Shown: positions 35,512-43,064 of the stretch, in pieces
Layout of the letters: every line of letters starts with the position of its first letter
How positions within the stretch are numbered: the first letter of the stretch is position 1
DNA from: Clostridia bacterium
GTDB taxonomy: Bacteria > Bacillota > Clostridia > Oscillospirales > Acutalibacteraceae
Length of the DNA stretch: 52,174 nucleotides
Assembly: GCA_017521425.1 (NCBI GenBank)
Contig: JAFXCQ010000029.1
Span: 1-52,174 of the forward strand
Direction of reading: 5' to 3'
Position numbers and translations under genes: made by a program
Notes under the pieces: model-generated
What the model was told of the DNA's origin: nothing
The model's input: the letters and a program-made list of their open reading frames with translations, nothing else
The model's database searches: none

Positions 35512-35587
35512 CCGGGTGTGGCGCAGTTGGTAGCGCGCTTGACTGGGGGTCAAGAGGTCGTGAGTTCAAGTCTCGTCACTCGGACCA
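35512..35587 (+). tRNA. tRNA-Pro (anticodon GGG), island attachment target
   Basis: 76-nt cloverleaf with encoded CCA. The acceptor strands are CCGGGTG and CACTCGG, the D arm is GCGCAGTTGGTAGCGC, the anticodon stem-loop CTTGA-CTGGGGG-TCAAG shows GGG, and the T arm is GTGAG-TTCAAGT-CTCGT with two G-U pairs. The 3' 45 nt are repeated at 42083-42127 and 48899-48943, and the 3' 21 nt also at 49077-49097. This is the normal footprint of site-specific integration by a tyrosine recombinase into a tRNA gene. The tRNA is intact because each element carries its own copy of the 3' end. Confidence 0.95.
35543..35587 (+). repeat. att-like repeat, copy 1 (inside tRNA-Pro)
   Basis: 45 nt from the anticodon loop (CTGGGGGTCAAGAGG) to CCA. 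The core common to all four copies is the last 21 nt (CAAGTCTCGTCAC...GACCA). Confidence 0.85.
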
Positions 35588-35872
35588 TCGAAAACCGTTG
35601 ATACCATTGGGTTTCAGCGGTTTTTACTTTTTTCTGAAATCGTAATTTAACCGTTTTGACCACAAATTTGCCCACTTATAGAAATTTTACAGATATTTTT
35701 TCTTTCTATTTTTCAGGGCGAATTTCGTGCTTAAAATCTTGTTCAAAAACCAATTGAAAAAGATGCTTAAACAAGCTCTGGAAAATGTCTTAAAATAAAA
35801 CTCAATAGGTGGCTCGAATCTCTGATTCAAGTCACCTGCTTCTCTTTGTTTTATGTGTATAAAATTTTTACC
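35588..35872 (+). repeat. Skeleton segment L, copy 1
   Basis: Non-coding. Starts right after the tRNA with TCGAAAACCGTTGATACC, contains TTTTGACCACAAATTTGCCC, and ends in a hairpin (AGGTGGCTCGAATC / GATTCAAGTCACCT) followed by motif M. It is nearly identical to 42128-42410, and the interrupted copy is at 49316-49812. Confidence 0.85.
35844..35872 (+). repeat. Motif M, copy 1
   Basis: CTTTGTTTTATGTGTA, followed by a TAAAATTTTTACC end. It sits at the junction between L and the first cargo gene. Confidence 0.7.
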
Positions 35873-35961
35873 TCCCCCCTTGTTGTTCTATTTTTTTATT
35901 TGTGGTATAATTATTTTAATAAATTTATGTTTACAAATAAAAGTTAGGGGGCAAAAGTTTT

Positions 35962-36603
35962 ATGGATCCGCTTCAGATTTATTGGAAAGAACGAAAAGCA
36001 AAGTTATCACCCGAGATTAATTCTAAATTAGATGAATTAAAAGAAAAAGGTCACATGACGGATGAATTACTTTATATTCAGCGAAAAAGACCTAAACTTC
36101 AAAAAGGTGATGTTTTTGTTGTACAACCAAGAGAAAATATTTATTTCTATGGGTTGATTTTAAATGTCTGTTCAAGTCCTGCGTGTAATTGTAAAATTAT
36201 TGCATGTATTTTCAAAAACATAACCCATGAAAAGAATATGGATAATTTTAGACCGGATTTTAATAATTTATTGTTACCACCAATACTTCTATTTAAAGAG
36301 CCTTGGACTTCTGGTTACTTTTTCAACGTTGGTAGAATAAACCTTGATGAAATTGATGTACCTACATACGGATTCTACCATGATTATACTAATTGTATTA
36401 TGTCTGATTTAAATGAAAGATTAAACTTTTATCCATCTTTAATAGGGGTACAACAGTACGGTGGAGCCGGTGGTGTGGCTTATAGTATTGAGAGTGAATT
36501 AATAATAAATCCAGAATTATTATTAGATGACCAGCCACCATCACAATCAGATTTCTGTATTAAATTCCCTGAAATTATTAAAAGAAGAGGGATTAATTAT
36601 TAA
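35962..36603 (+). CDS. Imm26-family immunity protein, orphan
   Basis: Predicted cytoplasmic immunity protein that neutralises a polymorphic-toxin nuclease from competing cells. The 213 residues have the Imm26 layout: KLQKGDVFVVQPRENIYFYGLILNV near residue 45, then a central beta-rich part (NNLLLPPILLFKEPWTSGYFFNVGRI), TYGFYHDYTN, and the C-terminal YGGAGGVAYSIESEL. AGGGGG lies upstream of the ATG. No toxin gene is adjacent, and a second immunity-like gene follows 23 nt later, so this is an orphan immunity pair. The family assignment is by motif memory. Confidence 0.7.
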   Translation: MDPLQIYWKERKAKLSPEINSKLDELKEKGHMTDELLYIQRKRPKLQKGDVFVVQPRENIYFYGLILNVCSSPACNCKIIACIFKNITHEKNMDNFRPDFNNLLLPPILLFKEPWTSGYFFNVGRINLDEIDVPTYGFYHDYTNCIMSDLNERLNFYPSLIGVQQYGGAGGVAYSIESELIINPELLLDDQPPSQSDFCIKFPEIIKRRGINY

Positions 36604-36626
36604 TCAGTGGAGATTGGTGTGAACTT

Positions 36627-37229
36627 ATGTATTACAGATTATCTTTTAATTTAGATGATTATGAAAAATTAAGAAAGAATAATGCGATGTTTATTAATGC
36701 TAAAAAAAGCAATATGAAAACATTGGAATTTCCTAATATAAAAAAAGGCTTCTTTGATAAAATAATTTACCAAAGAGAAATTACTATTGATTGGCCTAAA
36801 ATTATTTTTTACTATAATTCAGATGAATCATCAAAAGAGAGTGATTTTCTTTTCAATATAAAGTTTTGGCCGATTATTCATAAACGGGTAATCGAAAAGA
36901 TACAAGAAACAAACTTTAAAGGATTAGCATTCTATCCAATAGAATTAGTAGATGAAATTACAAATAACATTAATAGCAACTATTACTTAATGTATACTCA
37001 AAATTTTATTGATGCTTATGATATGCAAAAAAGCAAATATTATTATAATGAGAAGTATGACTTCTATACATTTATTCCACGTCAATGCTTCTTAAATCAA
37101 GAAGTTTGTTCAGGCTATGATGTTTTTAGGTGCGAAAAGAGTCCAGCAACTTTATTTGTATCTGATAAATTCAAACAAATGATTACTGAAAATAATTTTA
37201 CTAATTTTTCTTTTGATCCCCAATTATAA
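36627..37229 (+). CDS. Imm11/Imm43-like (DUF1629-type) immunity protein, orphan
   Basis: 200 residues, soluble. The C-terminal part has the pattern of the DUF1629/Imm11 group: YDVFRCEKSPATLFVSDKFKQMI, then NNFTNFSFDP, that is 'D-x-F-R....x-x-x-VS-x-x-x-K....N-x-x-F-x-F-x-P'. The N-terminal half is lysine- and aromatic-rich (MYYRLSFNLDDYEKL) and poorly conserved. Co-transcribed with the Imm26-like gene (23-nt gap, GGAG ribosome site) and followed by a terminator at 37243. Very low GC, like the gene before it. The role as an immunity protein is inferred from family resemblance and neighbour. Confidence 0.55.
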   Translation: MYYRLSFNLDDYEKLRKNNAMFINAKKSNMKTLEFPNIKKGFFDKIIYQREITIDWPKIIFYYNSDESSKESDFLFNIKFWPIIHKRVIEKIQETNFKGLAFYPIELVDEITNNINSNYYLMYTQNFIDAYDMQKSKYYYNEKYDFYTFIPRQCFLNQEVCSGYDVFRCEKSPATLFVSDKFKQMITENNFTNFSFDPQL

Positions 37230-37242
37230 AGTAGCTAAACAT

Positions 37243-37275
37243 AAACACTCTTGCATATAAATGCGAGAGTGTTTT
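37243..37275 (+). terminator. Terminator of the immunity-gene pair
   Basis: AAACACTCTTGCAT pairs with ATGCGAGAGTGTTTT, then TTTAATTT. Confidence 0.8.
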
Positions 37276-37300
37276 AATTTCAAACTATTAACCCCACATT

Positions 37301-38113
37301 CCCAAACATCATCCAGCAAAGACCCAAACAAGTCTTGATTTTCGTACATTTATGTCTGTTTTTTCATTTCAGCAAAGGAAAGGGTGGTTTAAGGTTACGA
37401 ACCATGTGAAATCGTCAAATCCCTTGAAACAGGTGGCACCGCCGCCTGATGTCAGCCGAAAAGTCGCTTTAGCAAAGACTTTTCTTATTCCTGCCTATAA
37501 ATCCGTTGCGAAATACCTCTGAATCAGCCCGAAATATCACCACACTCTGACAAACATCTGCTTTCGTATATTTGCCCAAATTCGTTCCAAATTCCGTCTT
37601 TTTCTCCTATGCTGGTCTGTATTCTATTTTCAATTCACTCGCTCAATTCTGGGCGAACAGGTGTCATTAAACAAAAATTTCTGTTCAGCTCTCGCTTGCA
37701 TTTCTGTTCTGATTTTTGATAACCTTTTCATTTTCCTGACTAACTTTTTCACTTCAACTCGCAGATTTTTTCTCAGCTGCCGATGAAACTTTTCAAACTT
37801 TTTTCTTCTTTGTTGGTAAACTTTCAGAAGAAATTTTCAAACAAAATTCAAAATTCCTTTTCTTTGTTTCATGCGTACAAAATTTTTTCACCCTGAACAC
37901 GAAAAATTTCAACCGATTTTCAAACGAAAACCAAACCGAAATCAGAAGAAAAATTTCAAAATTCAAACCAAAACTCAACCACAAACTGAAACAAAATTCC
38001 CAAAAACTAAACCGAAACTCTCACAAGAATTTTCAAAACTAAATCCAAACCTCAGAGCAAACCCAACCGAAAGAAGAATAAATTTAATCGAAACCGAATC
38101 GAAAAGAAAATAA
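37301..38113 (+). repeat. Skeleton segment U, copy 1
   Basis: Gene-free. The first ~205 nt are the most conserved (CATCATCCAGCAAAGACC, GGTTACGAACCATGTGAAAT, AACAGGTGGCACCGCC, AAGTCGCTTTAGCAAAGACTT by its arms). AGCAAAG occurs three times (37315, 37371, 37471). A pyrimidine-rich stretch follows, then motif M at 37862 and an A/C-rich tail with many AACCGAAA words. The first 657 nt recur at 45340-45995. Two separated parts recur at 50655-50856 and 51748-51845. Short frames in this stretch are low-complexity and have no ribosome sites. Confidence 0.8.
37862..37892 (+). repeat. Motif M, copy 2
   Basis: CTTTGTTTCATGCGTACAAA followed by a T run and CACC. Confidence 0.75.
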
Positions 38114-38118
38114 AAAAC

Positions 38119-38155
38119 ACGGAAGGCTTGAATCAAAAAATTCAAAGCCTTCCGT
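38119..38155 (-). terminator. Terminator of the four-gene unknown operon
   Basis: ACGGAAGGCTTGAA pairs with TTCAAAGCCTTCCGT; on the minus strand a GTTTTTTATTTT tract follows. Confidence 0.85.
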
Positions 38156-38197
38156 TATGTTTTGTTTTTTCGCTTTTTGATTCATATAAAATCAATT

Positions 38198-39046
38198 TCA
38201 CCACCCTTTATATTGACATTCATCACATAAACTGTTAGCACCATTGTGAGAGTGCATACCACATTTTTTACACTTCACTTGTGCCGCCTTTAATTCTATT
38301 TCTTCAGCTAATGAATTGGGGCGAGTACCGTGATAACCTGTTCCTCGTAACCTTTCAGCTTCTTCCTTAGTCATAGCAGGCTCAGTATTAATTCGCTCGG
38401 TTTTGACAGCAGAGTTATTACTATTAGGTGATGTATAAGTTGTGGTTATCACAACAAAATCTCTATCGTTCTTCTCACTATTGTTAGAGTTACTAAAGAT
38501 ACAAATACCTATGAACAATGGTAAAAGCAATAGTAATAACCATTTTATCTTAATTGTTTTTTTAGAAACTTCAGTCCCTGAATATCTCTCTTTTACCAAC
38601 TTAAGATTTTCTATACTGGTATTTATACTATTAAATGTTGTGTGAACAACAACACCGCCGTATACAAGTCCTGTAAGAGTAAAAACTATTGTAATAAAAT
38701 CACTTGCACTATTTTGGGGGTCATAGGTGGAATAACACGCCCACAGTATAAGTATAGCTGGTATAAGCATTATAATTAGTGCAACTATAGCACAAATACA
38801 TTCTGTTCGATATTCACTGCAAAGTGATTTATAGTTTGATTCCTCAACAACACTTGGAACCTCTTTTATTGTTGGTATGCTTTTGTTTTCAGATTTCCTA
38901 TATTTGTATGCAGGTCTGGATTGTAAATTTTTCGCTGTTCTTTTGCGGTTTTCTTCTAAAATAGAGAACCCAAGTATTTCTTCGTCCCATGTTGTTTTTC
39001 CGTCACCATTAAAATCAAACATTCCGCCCCATAAATCTTTACCCAA
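38198..39046 (-). CDS. Membrane protein with EF-hand-like loop and C-terminal zinc ribbon, unknown
   Basis: 282 residues, family not recognised. A short N-terminal acidic loop FDFNGDGKTTWDEEI has the D-x-N-G-D-G pattern of calcium-binding loops. The central part carries three or four membrane helices (ICAIVALIIMLIPAILILWACYS, DFITIVFTLTGLVYGGVVVHT, IKIKWLLLLLLPLFIGICIF). The C-terminus ends in CKKCGMHSHNGANSLCDECQYKGW, a four-cysteine zinc ribbon. It is last in an operon with three other unknown genes, two of which also have cysteine-rich motifs. The combination suggests a membrane complex assembled by zinc-ribbon proteins. Confidence 0.65.
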   Translation of the reverse strand: MGKDLWGGMFDFNGDGKTTWDEEILGFSILEENRKRTAKNLQSRPAYKYRKSENKSIPTIKEVPSVVEESNYKSLCSEYRTECICAIVALIIMLIPAILILWACYSTYDPQNSASDFITIVFTLTGLVYGGVVVHTTFNSINTSIENLKLVKERYSGTEVSKKTIKIKWLLLLLLPLFIGICIFSNSNNSEKNDRDFVVITTTYTSPNSNNSAVKTERINTEPAMTKEEAERLRGTGYHGTRPNSLAEEIELKAAQVKCKKCGMHSHNGANSLCDECQYKGW

Positions 39047-39062
39047 AGTTCAGTCACCTCCC

Positions 39063-39557
39063 TCAGATCGCACATAACAAGTCTACACATTTATCAAAAT
39101 CATAGTTAAGGTTGATGAAATCAACATCCACACCCAATTCATCTTTAATTTGCGATGAGTATCTATCAAATTTACACTCATTTGTAATTGAAACATAATA
39201 CGCATTATATTTTCTAAATTCTGCGTTCTCCACTCGAATTACACGGGCGTATTCGTTTTGACACATAACTTGGTGAATCATAGACAGTATGGAGGACGTA
39301 AGATCTACAATTAGCTGTGGAGTGTTTTTCTTTTTCGGCTTTGCCACATAGTAAAAACACTGTTTACCAATGCAATTATGCTCTTGCCTTAGTTTTTCAG
39401 TAAGAAACCCCGAGTGTTCTTCATATTGACAATAACCAACACATTTATTACACCCTGTAACCGTATTATCAATACAGCGTCTGTCATATTTTGAACAGCA
39501 CTGTCTTTCGTATTGCTCATATCGGCTCTCTACCGTAGAATATACAGTTTTGTACAT
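39063..39557 (-). CDS. Cysteine-rich protein of unknown function
   Basis: 164 residues. The start at 39557 (MYKTVYST) has GGGGAG 7 nt upstream; a longer frame to 39701 overlaps the previous gene and is not supported. The N-terminal third is rich in cysteines (YERQCCSKYDRRCID, TGCNKCVGYCQYEEH, HNCIGKQCFYYV), with about ten in 65 residues, likely binding zinc or an iron-sulfur cluster. The C-terminal half (LIVDLTSSILSMIHQVM, and ECKFDRYSSQIKDELGVDVDFINL) looks like a compact alpha/beta domain. It lies 13 nt downstream of the zf-trcl gene in the operon. I do not know its function. Confidence 0.6.
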   Translation of the reverse strand: MYKTVYSTVESRYEQYERQCCSKYDRRCIDNTVTGCNKCVGYCQYEEHSGFLTEKLRQEHNCIGKQCFYYVAKPKKKNTPQLIVDLTSSILSMIHQVMCQNEYARVIRVENAEFRKYNAYYVSITNECKFDRYSSQIKDELGVDVDFINLNYDFDKCVDLLCAI

Positions 39558-39570
39558 ATTCACACTCCCC

Positions 39571-39906
39571 TTAATAATATGAACACATAAGGTAGCGTGT
39601 GTTACGATAACTTCTACAACATTTACAGCGTTTGGGGTCATCCCAATCCATTTTATCAAAATACTTTTGCATTTTTGCGGGAAACAAGAATTTACGACCA
39701 CAGTCCTTACATACTATGTATCTATCCTGATATTCAATACGTCGCGGAGCAGTAGGCTGTTCCTTTATTTCAACGATTATATTCGTAATCGGAAGAATTC
39801 CTGTACAAACAATCTTAATTTCGGTTTCTTTCCTATAAGACTGCATTGCAGCCTTTCTTTCATTCATTATTTCAACATTGTCCTCATGGTACTTTGCCCA
39901 ACCCAT
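39571..39906 (-). CDS. Zinc-ribbon protein with zf-trcl-type domain
   Basis: 111 residues. The C-terminal half is a treble-clef-like zinc ribbon: IVCKDCGRKFLFPAKMQKYFDKMDWDDPKRCKCCR (key CxxC...CxxC), the pattern of the 'probable zinc-ribbon' zf-trcl family. The N-terminal half (YHEDNVEIMNERKAAM) is basic and helical. Family members have no settled function. It is the second gene of the four-gene operon; stop and next ribosome site are adjacent. Confidence 0.7.
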   Translation of the reverse strand: MGWAKYHEDNVEIMNERKAAMQSYRKETEIKIVCTGILPITNIIVEIKEQPTAPRRIEYQDRYIVCKDCGRKFLFPAKMQKYFDKMDWDDPKRCKCCRSYRNTRYLMCSYY

Positions 39907-39920
39907 TTAATACACTCCCT

Positions 39921-40289
39921 TTATACTACAGATTTCAATACAGACTGAAACACTATATTCAATTCCACATTACCATTCGTGAGCGGACAAACCTCAAAAT
40001 TATCTGCTTTCCTAATTAATTCTGCAAATATATCGGTATTATTTATTTCTAAACTATTCAGTTCAATATTTATAGAACCTATATTAAAGATTTGATCGAC
40101 CTCTATATTTATTTCACCATCCAAATACGACTCCTTTAACAAGTCAGTTAATTTTGCTGCTGTTTGAAGCATTTGTTGATACCTTTCCACATTCAATATT
40201 TTTATAGTTGATTTTGGCAGACTGTTCATAAAGCCGACAAGAGCTTCAAATGTGCTATCAAATTCTTTTCCCATAAATTCGTTATCCAT
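39921..40289 (-). CDS. Small soluble protein, first gene of the unknown operon
   Basis: 122 residues with start at 40289, where AAGGAGAA lies 7 nt upstream. It is acidic, largely helical at first (FDSTFEALVGFMNSLPKST, NVERYQQMLQTAAKLTDLLKE) and beta-rich later (GEINIEVDQIFNIGSINIELNSLEI). No cysteines or membrane segments. Function unknown. It opens the operon 39921-38198 and is transcribed away from the AraC-like regulator, with 163 nt between their starts. Confidence 0.6.
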   Translation of the reverse strand: MDNEFMGKEFDSTFEALVGFMNSLPKSTIKILNVERYQQMLQTAAKLTDLLKESYLDGEINIEVDQIFNIGSINIELNSLEINNTDIFAELIRKADNFEVCPLTNGNVELNIVFQSVLKSVV

Positions 40290-40452
40290 ATCAATTTCTC
40301 CTTTTCTTTTTGTTGTCTTCATTATAATTTTTAACAATTAAAATTTATTGTTTTTTTATGTTCAAGAAAAAACAACTATTTTGTAAAAATTTTTTAAGAA
40401 ATTGAAGAAAAAATCAATCTGTGATATAATTGTTTATAAAGGAGTGCTTGAT

Positions 40453-41616
40453 ATGACACTTAATGAAAAAATTGACAGAGTTTTTGATTTTATAGAAAAA
40501 GAAGTTAAAAGCGGTTATAAATCAAAACATGAAATAGTAGATGCTGTTGCAAAAGAGTTTTATATTTCACCTCGTGAATTATCTACAGTATTTGTTTTCT
40601 TTCTAAATCAAACTCTTAATGATTATATTGCCGAACGAAAAATGAATTCAGCTTATGAATCAATAATATATAGTGATGAGTTTGACTCTGAAACTGCTAT
40701 TATGTTATCCGGTCTTGGCGATCAACCCTCTTTCATTAAAGCATTTAAAAAACACTATGGTATGACACCCAAAGAGGTTTTTGAAAACAAAGATAATAGT
40801 CATATAAAAATCAAATTATCTTGGGATACTCTTCAAAAAACAGAAATATCTTCCGATATTCAAAAACAAGCTTGTAAACATATTTCTAAAAAGAACCTAT
40901 ATGGTTTAGATAGAGTAAAATATGATGAAATAACAAAAATTAATGACCTGCTTGACTATTATGGTTTTGATGAGTTACAAGGTGAATTAGCCTATTATGT
41001 TTACACAAACTATAACATTCCTATTGAACAGGCATTCAGATTTGTTGACGAGTATAAGTATGATGACACACCTGATGAATACAATTCTGATTTAGATGAC
41101 GATTTTTTAGCTTTCATAAATCTTTCCAATGACACAGGCATAGAAGATTTCGAACAACTAAACCGTGATGAGTTTTTATATACTCGAATAAAAGATGATA
41201 TAAGTAATCCTGAAATTAGATATGTCTACTTTCTCTGTGATATGGATTCAATATACACAACATACAAAGTCATAGAAAAACTTCACAGACAGGGTGAACC
41301 TGATGCGACACAGGTAGATACAGAAATTATAAATATATGTGCTTATGATGATATACATGTTTCTTTTTGCAAAAAAGCTATTGATTATTTCAAAAAGCAT
41401 GCTACCAACGAACACGGAGTTGATGCATACAACGAGTACATTAATTTAATTTTATGCAACACTCCAATAGAATTAGCTTTTGATTCATTGATACAACTTG
41501 AAGGTTGGAATGATTATCCTATTTTGAGCCAAGAAGAATATGAAATGGAACAAGCACTTTTAAACGAAGAGCTGGAATATCAAGACTATAATTTTTACAA
41601 AGACGATATGAATTAA
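40453..41616 (+). CDS. Protein with N-terminal AraC-type HTH, probable regulator
   Basis: 387 residues. An AraC-type DNA-binding region lies at residues ~15-110 (HEIVDAVAKEFYISPRELSTVFVFFLNQTLNDYIAERKM, then ETAIMLSGLGDQPSFIKAFKKHYGMTPKEVF), which is complete with both helix-turn-helices. Unlike normal AraC proteins the DNA-binding part is first. The remaining ~270 residues are acidic and unrecognised. The ATG at 40453 follows GGAG; an upstream in-frame extension is unlikely. It faces away from the four-gene operon and may control it. Confidence 0.7.
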   Translation: MTLNEKIDRVFDFIEKEVKSGYKSKHEIVDAVAKEFYISPRELSTVFVFFLNQTLNDYIAERKMNSAYESIIYSDEFDSETAIMLSGLGDQPSFIKAFKKHYGMTPKEVFENKDNSHIKIKLSWDTLQKTEISSDIQKQACKHISKKNLYGLDRVKYDEITKINDLLDYYGFDELQGELAYYVYTNYNIPIEQAFRFVDEYKYDDTPDEYNSDLDDDFLAFINLSNDTGIEDFEQLNRDEFLYTRIKDDISNPEIRYVYFLCDMDSIYTTYKVIEKLHRQGEPDATQVDTEIINICAYDDIHVSFCKKAIDYFKKHATNEHGVDAYNEYINLILCNTPIELAFDSLIQLEGWNDYPILSQEEYEMEQALLNEELEYQDYNFYKDDMN

Positions 41617-41642
41617 TAGATAATCATAGTTTTTACACAAAA

Positions 41643-41683
41643 AACTCCTCGCTATCAATCAATAGTGGGGAGTTGCTTTTTTA
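41643..41683 (+). terminator. Terminator after the AraC-like gene
   Basis: AACTCCTCGCTAT pairs with ATAGTGGGGAGTT, followed by GCTTTTTTATTT. Confidence 0.8.
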
Positions 41684-41763
41684 TTTATTCTCAACTATTT
41701 TTTGGTATCCTATTCTTTGGATTATGAAATAACATTACAAAATTTTAGGAGCAGATTTCTGCC

Positions 41764-42106
41764 CCTTTTTCTTTGTTTTATGCGTTAAAAATTTTTACAC
41801 CTACAGCTGCGGATTTGGGGTCAACTTTTTTAGTTGACATACCCTGAAATTCAAGTTAAAATCAAGGTCAGATAAGGGTGTGAAAAGCATCTTCAAAAAG
41901 GGGTTTTAAATACCTTTCAAAGGAGCTTTTAAACACCGATGAAGTTTTGACCACAAATCATCCCACACAGAGATTTGGAACATTTGGAATTATTGGAATT
42001 ATTGTTGTGGAATAGCATTTGCAACTGGAATAAATACCACTATATGTTGTGGTTTGGAATATTTACATACTATCCCTTGTTGCTGGGGGTCAAGAGGTCG
42101 TGAGTT
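41764..42106 (+). repeat. Skeleton segment R, copy 1
   Basis: Non-coding. Counted with its att end (41764-42127) it is 364 nt, exactly the length of copy 2 (48580-48943), with only scattered substitutions. It starts with motif M, contains the hairpin GTCAACTTTTTTAGTTGAC and TTTTGACCACAAATCATCCC, and then six TTGGAAT-like repeats (41975-42060) just before the att repeat. Confidence 0.85.
41770..41800 (+). repeat. Motif M, copy 3
   Basis: CTTTGTTTTATGCGTTAAAA followed by TTTTTACACC; preceded by the hairpin GGAGCAG / CTGCCCC. Confidence 0.75.
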
Positions 42107-42127
42107 CAAGTCTCGTCACTCGGACCA
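42083..42127 (+). repeat. att-like repeat, copy 2
   Basis: Identical to the last 45 nt of tRNA-Pro; the 5' half of the tRNA is absent, so it cannot be a functional tRNA. It is the junction of modules 1 and 2. Confidence 0.9.
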
Positions 42128-42410
42128 TCGAAAACCGTTGATACCATTGGGTTTCAGCGGTTTTCACTTTTTTCTGAAATCGTAATTTAACCATTTTGAC
42201 CACAAATTTGCCCACTTATAGAAATTTTACAGATATTTTTTATTTCTATTTTCCAGGGCGAATTTCGTGCTTAAAACCTTGTTCAAAAACCAATTGAGAA
42301 AGATGCTTAAACAAGCTCTGGAAAATGGCATAAAATAAATTCACAGGTGGCTCGAATCTATGATTCAAGTCACCTGCTTTTCTTTGTTTTAGGCGTATAA
42401 AAATTTTACA
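42128..42410 (+). repeat. Skeleton segment L, copy 2
   Basis: Nearly identical to 35588-35872, in the same position relative to the att repeat. It ends with motif M, inside which the next gene's stop codon lies. Confidence 0.85.
42382..42410 (+). repeat. Motif M, copy 4
   Basis: CTTTGTTTTAGGCGTATAAA followed by AATTTTACA; the most divergent copy. Confidence 0.65.
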
Positions 42411-42978
42411 TCAAACCAGCCATCAAAAATGCCATTTCTTCTTCAGGTGTTGCTTCATGATTAGAAACTTGACTAACTTTTTGACTTGCTTGGCTAAGTA
42501 AATTCTTTGCGGCATTTATATTTGCTTCTTCAACAATTGCGCCTTGTTCACGTCCTGCTTCGCATTCATCTATATCTTGTCGAATTTCTTGTATAACAGC
42601 TTGTACTTGCTCTCTTGTTCTTGCCGCCGCAAGTTTTCTCGCTAACTTGCCAACATTTATGCCCATACTTGTACCAACTGATGTGGATTCGTGAGTTTCT
42701 TCTTCAGATTCCTGAGTTTCTTCAGCCTTCTCTTCTTTAACTAAACCCTCGACAGAAGTTTCTTCTTCAATAAGTTGAGCAACATCTTCAATGATTGTTT
42801 CTTCTTTAGAAGAATCTGCTTTATGTTCTTGTTGAATTTGAAGTTGTTCCAAACCTTCTTTTGAGATTTCGATAACATCATACTTTCCATTCTCTTCGCT
42901 TTTTGGTTGCGGTTTTGGAGTTGTAGCATTACAAATAGAACCATAATTTCTATATGCAGTATCAATGGTTAATGACAT
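42406..42978 (-). CDS. Acidic, low-complexity protein of unknown function
   Basis: 190 residues, not recognised. The middle is strongly acidic (KADSSKEETIIEDVAQLIEEETS, then KEEKAEETQESEEETHEST) and the C-terminal third is helical with alanine and glutamine (ARKLAAARTREQVQAVIQEIRQDIDECEAG, NINAAKNLLSQASQKVS). It has no signal peptide, membrane helix or enzyme motif. A full AGGAGG lies 8 nt before the ATG and a weak promoter (CTTTAA-17-TATAAT) just upstream, so it can be made apart from the kinase gene before it. The stop codon lies inside motif M copy 4. Confidence 0.6.
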   Translation of the reverse strand: MSLTIDTAYRNYGSICNATTPKPQPKSEENGKYDVIEISKEGLEQLQIQQEHKADSSKEETIIEDVAQLIEEETSVEGLVKEEKAEETQESEEETHESTSVGTSMGINVGKLARKLAAARTREQVQAVIQEIRQDIDECEAGREQGAIVEEANINAAKNLLSQASQKVSQVSNHEATPEEEMAFLMAGLM

Positions 42979-43064
42979 ATGGAGACCTCCTAACTTAAAA
43001 TCGTAATTACCTTCTACTTTAATTATAATACGGATATATCAAAATTAAAGTGAAAAGGTGTGAA

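Noticed and set aside
37435-37455. GGTGGCACCGCC in segment U resembles the T-box sequence (UGGNACCGCG) of tRNA-sensing riboswitches.
   Set aside because: No stem I with specifier loop can be drawn upstream, the 3' GCG is GCC here, and no aminoacyl-tRNA synthetase or amino-acid gene follows any of the three copies.
37871-38113. An 80-codon frame in segment U (MRTKFFHPEHEKF...).
   Set aside because: Low-complexity Lys/Pro/Thr-rich translation of the A/C-rich tail, no ribosome site, and the frame is not preserved in U copies 2 and 3.
42083-42127. Possible second tRNA-Pro gene.
   Set aside because: Only the 3' 45 nt are present; the acceptor 5' strand, D arm and 5' side of the anticodon stem are missing. 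The same holds for 48899-48943.
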